From assembly GCA_046262435.1 (NCBI GenBank), contig JBHEMT010000008.1:1-21664 (forward strand): a DNA stretch of 21,664 nucleotides, read 5' to 3'. The position numbers and the translations under genes are program-made. Under the pieces are notes generated by a model, which searched no databases, was not told the origin of the DNA, and saw only the letters and a list, made by a program, of their open reading frames with translations. Positions 7,288 through 13,721 of this stretch are shown piece by piece; the first letter of the stretch is position 1; every line of letters starts with the position of its first letter. This DNA comes from JBHEMT01 sp046262435 (GTDB lineage: Bacteria; Chloroflexota; Dormibacteria; Aeolococcales; Aeolococcaceae).

Positions 7288-7293
7288 TAGCAT
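7288..7293 (+). promoter_or_regulatory. -10-like element of rlmN
   Basis: TAGCAT lies exactly 7 nt before the GTG start of rlmN, the same spacing seen at 1635-1640 and, on the minus strand, 7234-7239. No convincing -35 is visible. An AGGAG lies 1 nt before the GTG, too close to serve as a normal ribosome site. Confidence 0.4.
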
Positions 7294-7300
7294 CAGGAGC

Positions 7301-8407
7301 GTGCTTCCGCCCATCTCCAGCGTCGGCCCGGATGACCTGAGCAGGTTTTTCGCCGCAGCGGCCCAGCCCCCATACCGGGCCGAGCAGCTGCGCCGGGCTC
7401 TTTGGCGTCCCGAGATCACCGGTTTCAACGCCATACGGCAGTTCCCCGAGAACCTGCGGGCCGCCCTCACCGCGAGCTTCGCCTTCGACGCCCTGGAGGT
7501 GGTCGCCCAACGAGACGCCGATGCGGGGGAGACGGTGAAGCTGCTCTGCCGGCTTGCCGACGGCCAGACCATCGAGACCGTGGCGATGGCCTACCCGGCG
7601 GAGCAGCGGCGCAGGCGGGCCACGGTGTGCGTGTCCACCCAGGTGGGCTGCGCGGTTGGCTGCCCCTTCTGCGCCACCGGCCAGATGGGTCTGCGCCGGA
7701 GCTGCACTGTGGCCGAGGTCGTCGACCAGGTGCGGGCTGCCGCGCGCGCCCTTCACGCACGCGGGCACGGCCCGGTGACCCATGTCGTCTACATGGGGAT
7801 GGGCGAGCCGCTCGCCGCCTACGACACCACGGTCGGGTCACTCCGCATCCTGGCCGGTCAGGCCGGAATCAGCCCACGTCGCATCACGGTGTCCACCAGC
7901 GGGGTGGTGCCGGGCATCGACCGGCTGGCCGATGAAGGGCCGCCGGTCACCCTGGCGATCTCGCTCCACGCCGCCACCGACGCCCTGCGCGACCGGCTGG
8001 TTCCGCTCAACCGGGCCCATCCGCTTGACCGGCTGGTTGCCGCGGGGATGCGCTACGCGGAGCGCACCGGGCGACGGGTGTCGTACGAGTGGTGTCTGAT
8101 CGCCGGGGAGAACGACGGTGACGAGCAGGCGCAGGCCCTGCGCCGCCTCGCCTACGGGGCACACGCGCACGTCAACGTGATCCCCATGAACCACGTGGAC
8201 GGCTCGCCCTGGGGACCGCCGGACGCCGCCGTGACTCGCCGCTTTCTCGCCCAGCTGCGTGGTGTTCGCCACACGCTGCGCGACACCCGGGGCGCCGACA
8301 GCGAGGCAGCCTGCGGGCAGCTCCGCGCCGGCCTCGAGCGGCGTCGCTTCGTCCAGGCCGACGGCACTCTGTCCAGGCCCCGCCGCGCCGCAGTCGCCAC
8401 CGGCTAG
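7301..8407 (+). CDS. rlmN: Dual-specificity RNA methyltransferase RlmN
   Basis: A 368-residue radical-SAM enzyme that methylates C2 of A2503 in 23S rRNA, and of A37 in some tRNAs. The 4Fe-4S/SAM motif CX3CX2C is C117, C121 and C124 (in GCAVGCPFCATG). The catalytic pair seen in E. coli as Cys118 and Cys355 corresponds to Cys110 (TVCVSTQVGC) and Cys338 (EAACGQL). GMGEPL (166-171) binds SAM. YEWCLIAGEND and VNVIPMN are further RlmN/Cfr signatures. Nothing suggests Cfr rather than RlmN, and the setting is housekeeping. Ten bases separate it from ribD, so it probably starts the rib transcript. Confidence 0.95.
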   Translation: MLPPISSVGPDDLSRFFAAAAQPPYRAEQLRRALWRPEITGFNAIRQFPENLRAALTASFAFDALEVVAQRDADAGETVKLLCRLADGQTIETVAMAYPAEQRRRRATVCVSTQVGCAVGCPFCATGQMGLRRSCTVAEVVDQVRAAARALHARGHGPVTHVVYMGMGEPLAAYDTTVGSLRILAGQAGISPRRITVSTSGVVPGIDRLADEGPPVTLAISLHAATDALRDRLVPLNRAHPLDRLVAAGMRYAERTGRRVSYEWCLIAGENDGDEQAQALRRLAYGAHAHVNVIPMNHVDGSPWGPPDAAVTRRFLAQLRGVRHTLRDTRGADSEAACGQLRAGLERRRFVQADGTLSRPRRAAVATG

Positions 8408-8417
8408 GCCGGCAAGC

Positions 8418-9545
8418 ATGCCGGGCACCGACCAGCCCGCCTCCGATGAGCGCGGGGAGGAGCACTGGATGGAGGTGGCGCTTCGGCTGGCGGCCACCGC
8501 CGACCATGCCACCAGCCCGAACCCCATGGTGGGTGCGGTGGTGGTGGCCGACGGCCGCATCGTCGGGCAGGGGGTGCACCGCCGCGCCGGCGCCCCCCAT
8601 GCCGAGGTCCATGCCCTGGCTGCCGCGAGTGCGGCCTCCCGCGGTGCCGACCTCTACGTGACCCTGGAGCCGTGCAACCACCAGGGACGCACGCCGGCCT
8701 GCACCGCGGCGATCATCGACGCCGGTATCCGCCGGGTGGTTGTGGCCATGCTCGACCCCAACCCGCGGGTGGATGGGGCCGGCGTTGCCGCCCTCCGCGC
8801 CGCAGGCCTTGCGGTGGAGGTCGGGGTGGGGGCGGTGCAGGCGGCCCAGCTTGTCGAGTTCTACGCGCACCACGCCCGCACCGGCCGGCCCTTCGTGACC
8901 GCCAAATTCGCGGCCTCACTGGACGGCCGGGTGACCACCGCAGGCGGCGACTCGCAGTGGATCACCGGCGACAGCGCACGCGCACACGGCCACCGCCTGC
9001 GTCACCAGCATGATGTCGTCCTTGTCGGAGCCGGCACCGCGGGCGCGGACGACCCGCGGCTGAGCACCCGCCTCGAGGGACGTCCTGACGCGCGTCAGCC
9101 GCTGCGCGTGGTGGTCGACAGCCGTCTGCGCCTACCCGCCCGGCTCCGCATGCATGACCGCCCCGGGCAGAGCCTGGTGGCCACCCGCGATGACGCACCG
9201 TTCGCCGCCCGCCGCCTGCTCGAGGCCGCGGGCGTTGAGGTGCTGTCGCTGCCCGGTGGAGCGGATGGCCGGGTCGACCTTGGCGCCCTGCTCACCGACC
9301 TTGGCGGTCGCGGCCACCTGGCGCTGCTCGCCGAGGGCGGTCCCACCCTGCTCGGGGCGCTGTTCGACGGGCAGCTGGTGCAGCGGGTGGTGGCGATGCT
9401 CGCCCCGCGCATCATCGGCGGCCCGGCACCGGCCGCGGTGGCGGGTACAGGTGTTGCCCGGCTCGCCGACGCAGCCCTGCTCGGCCGTGTGACGGTGGAA
9501 CGTTCGGGGCCTGATCTCATCGTCACCGGCTACTGTGTGAGCTAG
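8418..9545 (+). CDS. ribD: Bifunctional riboflavin biosynthesis protein RibD
   Basis: A 375-residue deaminase-reductase acting at steps two and three of riboflavin synthesis. The N-terminal zinc deaminase has HAE (61-63) and PCNHQGRTPAC with Cys86 and Cys95; the commoner form is PCSHxGRTPPC, so two positions differ. PNPMVGAVVV is at 35-43. The reductase domain runs from about 157 (RPFVTAKFAASLDGR…WITG) to the end, with LLAEGGPTLLGAL near 350 and a normal C-terminus. ATG 8418 lacks a ribosome site; an internal ATG 8469 has GGGGAGG eight bases upstream but would remove the EEHW residues that family members usually carry before the first helix. The stop abuts the ribE start. Confidence 0.94.
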   Translation: MPGTDQPASDERGEEHWMEVALRLAATADHATSPNPMVGAVVVADGRIVGQGVHRRAGAPHAEVHALAAASAASRGADLYVTLEPCNHQGRTPACTAAIIDAGIRRVVVAMLDPNPRVDGAGVAALRAAGLAVEVGVGAVQAAQLVEFYAHHARTGRPFVTAKFAASLDGRVTTAGGDSQWITGDSARAHGHRLRHQHDVVLVGAGTAGADDPRLSTRLEGRPDARQPLRVVVDSRLRLPARLRMHDRPGQSLVATRDDAPFAARRLLEAAGVEVLSLPGGADGRVDLGALLTDLGGRGHLALLAEGGPTLLGALFDGQLVQRVVAMLAPRIIGGPAPAAVAGTGVARLADAALLGRVTVERSGPDLIVTGYCVS

Positions 9546-10166
9546 ATGTTCAGCGGAATCGTGACCGAGCTCGGCCGTGTCGCGGGCAACCACATCGCCG
9601 CGCGGGGCCGTCTGGAGATGACCGCGGCCGCGGTGCTCGAGGGCGTGCGCATGGGCGACAGCATCGCGGTCAACGGGTGCTGCCTCACCGTGGTGAGCGC
9701 CGATGCAACCGGCTTCGCCGTCGACGTGGTCCCCGAAACCGCCCGTCGCACCACCCTCGGGTCGCTGGCCGCCGGCGATGCGGTCAACCTCGAGGCCGCG
9801 ATGGCCCTTGGAGACCGGATCGGCGGCCACATGGTGAGCGGGCACATCGACGGTACCGGTCAGGTCATCGCCATGCGCGAGGACGGAAACGCCCGCTGGG
9901 TACAGGTGGCATTTCCCGCAACCCTGCTTCCCTACCTGGTGGAGAAGGGCAGCGTTGCCGTGGATGGCATCTCCCTGACCATCGCCGCCGTCGAGGACGA
10001 TACCTTCAGCGTCTCGCTGATTCCCCACACCCTGGCGATGACCGTGGCCGGCGGCTGGGCGCCGGGAAGTGCGGTCAACCTCGAGGTGGACGTTGTGGCC
10101 CGCTACGTGGTCCGCAACCTGCAGGCATATGCCGATGCCATGCCTGCGACGCTGGGGGTGCGATAG
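9546..10166 (+). CDS. ribE: Riboflavin synthase, alpha subunit
   Basis: A 206-residue enzyme that dismutates two molecules of 6,7-dimethyl-8-ribityllumazine into riboflavin. It starts with the family's MFSGIVTELG and has two lumazine-binding repeats: MFSGIV…VNGCCLTVV…DVVPET (1-95) and GGHMVSGHIDGTGQV…VDGISLTI…VSLIPHT (96-200). The first repeat has Cys45-Cys46 where many members have one Cys. The length is normal. ATG follows the ribD stop with no gap, and ribBA begins one base after its stop, so translation is very likely coupled. Confidence 0.96.
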   Translation: MFSGIVTELGRVAGNHIAARGRLEMTAAAVLEGVRMGDSIAVNGCCLTVVSADATGFAVDVVPETARRTTLGSLAAGDAVNLEAAMALGDRIGGHMVSGHIDGTGQVIAMREDGNARWVQVAFPATLLPYLVEKGSVAVDGISLTIAAVEDDTFSVSLIPHTLAMTVAGGWAPGSAVNLEVDVVARYVVRNLQAYADAMPATLGVR

Positions 10167-10167
10167 G

Positions 10168-11418
10168 GTGCCACTGGCCCGCGTCGAGGATGCCGTCGAG
10201 GACATCCGCACCGGCCGCTTCGTGATCATCGTGGATGACGAGGACCGCGAGAACGAGGGCGACCTCGCCATCGCCGCCGATCGGATCACCCCTGAGGCGG
10301 TCAACTTCATGGCCACCCATGCGCGCGGGCTGGTCTGCGTGGCCGTCGATCCCTGGCGCCTCGACGAGCTCGGGCTGAGTGCGATGGTCACCGACAACAC
10401 CTCTCAGTTCGGCACCGCCTTCACGGTCAGCGTCGACGCGGTGGGGCGCGGGGTGACCACCGGAATCTCCGCCTACGACCGAGCGACAACCATCCGGCTG
10501 ATGTGTGACGAGCACGCCAAGCCCAGCGACTTCGCCAAGCCAGGGCACACCTTTCCCCTGCGCGCCGCGACCGGCGGGGTTCTGGAGCGCGCCGGACAGA
10601 CGGAGGCGTCGGTCGACCTCTGCAAGGCCGCGGGTCGCTTTCCGGCGGGAGTGATCTGCGAAATCATGAAGGCCGACGGCAGCATGGCCCGCCGCGGCGA
10701 CCTCGATGCCTTTGCTGCGGAGCACGGGCTGCGCATCGTCGCCATTGACCAGCTGATCGCCTACCGGCGCCGCCAGGAACGACTGGTGGAGCGGGGTGCG
10801 GTGACCACGCTGCCGACCCCCTACGGCACCTTCGCCGCCCACGCGTATGACGACGTGATCACCAAGCAGACCCACGTGGCCCTGACCATGGGTGACATCG
10901 GTGACGGGGAGCCTGTGCTGGTACGGGTGCACAGCGAGTGCCTGACCGGTGACGTCTTCGGCTCGCAGCGCTGTGACTGTCAGGCGCAGCTGCACCGCGC
11001 GCTGGCAATCATCGGTCAGCAGGGCCGCGGCATCGTGGTCTACCTGCGCCAGGAGGGCCGCGGCATCGGCCTCGCCGATAAGCTTCGGGCCTATGCCCTC
11101 CAGGACCGCGGCCTGGACACCGTCCAGGCCAACGAGCGGTTGGGCCTGCCCGCGGACCGCCGCGACTACGGCACCGGCGCGCAGATCATTGCCGACCTCG
11201 GCGTGCACCGCATCCGGGTGCTCACGAACAACCCGCGCAAGTGGTACGGCCTCTCCGGCTACGGGCTGGAGGTGACTGAGCAGCTGCCCCTGGTCATCCC
11301 GGCAACGGAGCACAACCGCCGCTATCTCAACACCAAGCGCGACAAGCTCGGGCACCTGTTCGCCGAGGAGGCGCCGGGAAGCCGCGCCGCCCCGGACCAG
11401 GCGGCGCGGCCGGGCTGA
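10168..11418 (+). CDS. ribBA: Fused DHBP synthase / GTP cyclohydrolase II
   Basis: A 416-residue fusion that makes both starting compounds of the riboflavin route: 3,4-dihydroxy-2-butanone 4-phosphate and the pyrimidine from GTP. The N-terminal half has DDEDRENEGD (23-32), THARGLVC (50-57) and GHTFPLRA (126-133). The C-terminal half has the zinc site C258, C269 and C271 (HSECLTGDVFGSQRCDC), QEGRGIGL (295-302), DYGTGAQI (333-340) and TNNPRK (353-358). Both halves keep their key residues, so both activities are expected. It starts at GTG 10168, one base after ribE, with GGTG as the only ribosome-site hint. A 16-residue Ala/Pro-rich tail follows the last conserved segment. Confidence 0.96.
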   Translation: MPLARVEDAVEDIRTGRFVIIVDDEDRENEGDLAIAADRITPEAVNFMATHARGLVCVAVDPWRLDELGLSAMVTDNTSQFGTAFTVSVDAVGRGVTTGISAYDRATTIRLMCDEHAKPSDFAKPGHTFPLRAATGGVLERAGQTEASVDLCKAAGRFPAGVICEIMKADGSMARRGDLDAFAAEHGLRIVAIDQLIAYRRRQERLVERGAVTTLPTPYGTFAAHAYDDVITKQTHVALTMGDIGDGEPVLVRVHSECLTGDVFGSQRCDCQAQLHRALAIIGQQGRGIVVYLRQEGRGIGLADKLRAYALQDRGLDTVQANERLGLPADRRDYGTGAQIIADLGVHRIRVLTNNPRKWYGLSGYGLEVTEQLPLVIPATEHNRRYLNTKRDKLGHLFAEEAPGSRAAPDQAARPG

Positions 11419-11452
11419 CCCGGGGACGGAAGCGGATGGTGTAACGGCCGCT

Positions 11453-11488
11453 GAGCGGCTCCTGGAGCGGCTCCTGGGCTCGCTCCTG
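11453..11488 (+). repeat. Three tandem 12-bp repeats upstream of ribH
   Basis: GAGCGGCTCCTG occurs at 11453-11464 and again at 11465-11476, followed by a diverged third unit, GGCTCGCTCCTG, at 11477-11488. A 13-bp palindrome, GCCGCTGAGCGGC (11447-11459), overlaps the first unit. The array ends just before the ribH ribosome site (GGGAGG, 11490-11495). Confidence 0.7.
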
Positions 11489-11503
11489 TGGGAGGATCGA
11501 AGC

Positions 11504-12001
11504 ATGGAGATCCACACCGGCAAGCTGGACGCCACCGGTCTGCGCCTCGGCGTCGTGGTCGCGCGGTTCAACGACCTGGTCGCTCAGCGCCTGCTGGAGG
11601 GGGCCGTGGACAGCTTCGTGCGCCACGGTGGGGACCCCGACGCGGTTAGCGTGGCCTGGGTTCCGGGGTCGTTCGAAATCCCGATCGCCGCCCAAGAACT
11701 GGCCGCATCGGGAACCGTCGATGCAGTGGTCTGCCTCGGGGTGGTGATCCGCGGCGACACCGCCCACTTTGACCTCGTGGCCGGCGAGGCGGCGCGCGGT
11801 ACCGCCGCGGTGTTTCCCGCCACCGGGGTGCCGGCCAGCTTCGGCGTGCTGACTGTCGAGAGCCTCGAGCAGGCGCTGGACCGGGCCGGCGGCAAGCACG
11901 GCAACAAGGGCGCCGATGCCGCCCTCGCCGCTGTGGAGATGGTTCGGCTGTTGCGTTCCATGAGAGTGCGCTCCACCAGCCGGCGTCGCGCCGCCGGCTG
12001 A
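11504..12001 (+). CDS. ribH: 6,7-dimethyl-8-ribityllumazine synthase
   Basis: A 165-residue enzyme that joins the pyrimidine and the butanone phosphate to make lumazine, forming the icosahedral or pentameric shell typical of the family. RFND (21-24), VPGSFEIP (53-60), RGDTAHFD with catalytic His88 (83-90), FGVLT (113-117) and KHGNKG (131-136) are present. The usual GAT before the active-site histidine is GDT here. A basic tail (SMRVRSTSRRRAAG) extends past the last helix. ATG 11504 has a good ribosome site, GGGAGG, 8 nt upstream, unlike the coupled genes before it. It is separated from ribBA by 85 bases that hold the tandem repeats. Confidence 0.95.
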   Translation: MEIHTGKLDATGLRLGVVVARFNDLVAQRLLEGAVDSFVRHGGDPDAVSVAWVPGSFEIPIAAQELAASGTVDAVVCLGVVIRGDTAHFDLVAGEAARGTAAVFPATGVPASFGVLTVESLEQALDRAGGKHGNKGADAALAAVEMVRLLRSMRVRSTSRRRAAG

Positions 12002-12035
12002 CGTCGTGGCAGCCGGACCGGGGGGCTAGCCGACG

Positions 12036-12974
12036 TTGCGGGTGGTGTCGCTCCTCCCCAGTGCCACCGAGATCCTCTTCACCATCGGCGCCGGCCCCGA
12101 GGTGGTCGCGGTCACCCATGAGTGCGACCATCCCGCCGCCGCCCGCTCGCTGCCGGCGGTCACCGCCAGCGCCATCGACCACCAGGGTGCCGCGTGCGCC
12201 GCGATCGACCGGCACATCCGGGCGGCGGTGCACACCGGCTCGAGCATCTACCGGCTCGACGAGCAGCGGCTTGCGCAGCTACATCCGGACTTGATCGTCA
12301 CCCAGGAGCTCTGCGAGGTCTGCGCCGTGGCCTACCGCGAGGTCGAGCAGGCGGTGCGACGGCTGCCGTCGCCGGTGCCCGTACTCTCCCTCGAACCGGA
12401 GTCGCTGGATGACGTCCTCGCCAGCATGATGGCCGTTGGCCGGGCCACCGGCCGTGAGCCGCAGGCCGCCGAGGCGGTGGCCGGGCTGCGCCGCCGGATT
12501 GCCGCGGTGGAGGGCGGCGTCGACCCGGCGCTCGCCCGACCTCGGGTCGCCTGCATCGAGTGGACTGACCCACCGATGGCCGCCGGTCACTGGGTGCCGG
12601 AGATGGTCCACCTGGCGGGTGGGGAGGACGTGCTCGGCACGCCGGGTGCGCCCTCGCGCTGGGTGACCCTGGAGCAGGTCGCGGCGAGCCGCCCGGACGT
12701 GGTGGTCCTCATGCCTTGCGGGTTCGACCTGCGCCGTACCCTGCTCGAGGCGGCGGGACTGGCGAGTCGGGAGGAGTTCCGTCAACTGCCCGCATATGCC
12801 GCCGGGCGCGTGGTCGCCGTGGACGGCTCCGCCTATTTCAACCGGCCCGGGCCGCGCATCGTGACCGGGCTCGAGCTGCTGGCCGCGGTGATTCGCGCCC
12901 AACCGCGCGCGCCGCTGCCCGGGGGAGCGGACTGGGTCGACCTGGGCCGCGCGGGGGCACCGGGGACCGGATAG
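12036..12974 (+). CDS. BtuF-like substrate-binding protein without signal peptide
   Basis: A 312-residue protein of the periplasmic-binding fold used for cobalamin and iron chelates (BtuF/FepB type). It opens directly with MRVVSLLPSATEILFTIGAG, the usual first strand, so there is no room for a signal peptide and the protein should be cytoplasmic. THECDHP (27-33) and LIVTQELCEVCAVAY with Cys93 and Cys96 are typical of the signal-less branch annotated as cobalamin-binding protein. A WVTLEQVAASRPDVVVLMPCG segment near 210-230 closes the C-lobe. TTG 12036 is taken as the start because it keeps the first strand; GTG 12042 is possible. No permease or ATPase gene is adjacent. Substrate is inferred only. 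Confidence 0.8.
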   Translation: MRVVSLLPSATEILFTIGAGPEVVAVTHECDHPAAARSLPAVTASAIDHQGAACAAIDRHIRAAVHTGSSIYRLDEQRLAQLHPDLIVTQELCEVCAVAYREVEQAVRRLPSPVPVLSLEPESLDDVLASMMAVGRATGREPQAAEAVAGLRRRIAAVEGGVDPALARPRVACIEWTDPPMAAGHWVPEMVHLAGGEDVLGTPGAPSRWVTLEQVAASRPDVVVLMPCGFDLRRTLLEAAGLASREEFRQLPAYAAGRVVAVDGSAYFNRPGPRIVTGLELLAAVIRAQPRAPLPGGADWVDLGRAGAPGTG

Positions 12975-12988
12975 CCGAAGGATTCAGG

Positions 12989-13177
12989 CTAGCGGGCGGC
13001 CTTGCTCTGGGTGCGGATGCAGCGGGTGCAGAGCACCGCCTTCACCGTCCGGCCCTTGGCCAGCATGGTGGCGGGGTGGAGGTTGGGCATGAAGCGGCGG
13101 CGGGTGCGAACCTTGGAGTGGCTGACGTTGTTGCCCGACATCGGGCCCTTACCGCAGGCGTCGCATCGCTTCGACAT
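12989..13177 (-). CDS. rpmB: Large ribosomal subunit protein bL28
   Basis: A 62-residue ribosomal protein L28. MSKRCDACGKGP…GNNVSHSKVRTRRRFMPNL and the C-terminal CTRC are diagnostic. Four cysteines (5, 8, 50, 53) form a complete zinc ribbon, the zinc-requiring version. The ATG has GGAG 5 nt upstream on the minus strand. The gene is divergent from the asp23-like gene, an arrangement also found in Bacillus (rpmB next to yloU-yloV). A GC hairpin lies in its leader at 13188-13200. Confidence 0.97.
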   Translation of the reverse strand: MSKRCDACGKGPMSGNNVSHSKVRTRRRFMPNLHPATMLAKGRTVKAVLCTRCIRTQSKAAR

Positions 13178-13187
13178 GGTTCTCCGG

Positions 13188-13200
13188 CCGGGCAGCCCGG
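13188..13200 (-). promoter_or_regulatory. Hairpin in the rpmB leader
   Basis: CCGGGC (13188-13193) and GCCCGG (13195-13200) form a near-perfect palindrome. As RNA it would give a 4-bp stem with a 5-nt loop just upstream of the rpmB ribosome site. A translational control role is possible but unsupported beyond position. Confidence 0.25.
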
Positions 13201-13316
13201 TTTGAAAATCTCGACTAGAATGGCGGCCGCCCGTTCGCGCGGCGGGCCCGGACATCCGGTCCGGTGGAGGAGCGCCAGTTGCGCGACGATACCACACGTC
13301 CTCGGCTGGCTTAGGA

Positions 13317-13721
13317 ATGCACGTGCCCACCAAGGTCAAGGCGCCGGGCGCCCTCAGCCAGTCAGCTCCCCTCGGCCGGATCGAGGTGCGCCCACGCGTC
13401 ATCGGCTCGATCGTCGGCCACACCGCCACCGAGTGCTACGGCATCGTCGGGATGGCGGCCCGCGGCCTCCGCGACGGCATCGCCGAACGGCTCAACCGGG
13501 AGTCATTGCACCGGGGCGTGGACATCCGGGTCATCGAGGGTGGGGTGGAGATCGAGCTCTACGTTATCGCCCAGTACGGCACGCGGATCAGCGAGGTCGC
13601 TCACAACCTGATGAGCGCGGTCAAGTACTCGGTGGAGAGCACCCTGGGGCTGCCGGTGCTGGCGGTCAACGTCAACGTGCAGGGCATCCACCTCGAGGAG
13701 GGATCCCGTGCCGGGCGCTGA
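13317..13721 (+). CDS. Asp23/Gls24 (YloU) family protein
   Basis: A 134-residue protein of the Asp23/Gls24 family, small proteins associated with the cell envelope and often adjacent to fatty acid kinase genes. The core runs from LGRIEVRPRVIGSIVGHTATECYGIVGMA to the C-terminal VNVNVQGIHLEE, both family signatures. ATG 13317 is used; GTG 13323 is at least as good because AGGA sits 6 nt before it, and the two differ by only two residues. The stop lies 14 bases inside the fakA gene, and GGAGGG for that gene lies in its last codons. Confidence 0.9.
   Translation: MHVPTKVKAPGALSQSAPLGRIEVRPRVIGSIVGHTATECYGIVGMAARGLRDGIAERLNRESLHRGVDIRVIEGGVEIELYVIAQYGTRISEVAHNLMSAVKYSVESTLGLPVLAVNVNVQGIHLEEGSRAGR

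Noticed and set aside
7301..8407. Cfr-type antibiotic-resistance methyltransferase
   Set aside because: Cfr and RlmN share the radical-SAM motif. The location beside rib genes and the conventional length and motifs favour the housekeeping RlmN; nothing indicates mobility.
8259..8417. A longer N-terminus for RibD beginning inside rlmN
   Set aside because: It would add 53 residues in another frame of the rlmN coding region. RibD proteins start close to the first helix, and ATG 8418 or 8469 fits.
10075..11571. A 498-codon open frame on the minus strand across ribBA
   Set aside because: ribBA on the plus strand has all catalytic motifs; the antisense frame has none and is a GC artefact.
12973..12993. 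Terminator between the BtuF-like gene and rpmB
   Set aside because: TAGCC and GGCTA can form only a 5-bp stem with a 10-nt loop and no T run, too weak to call.
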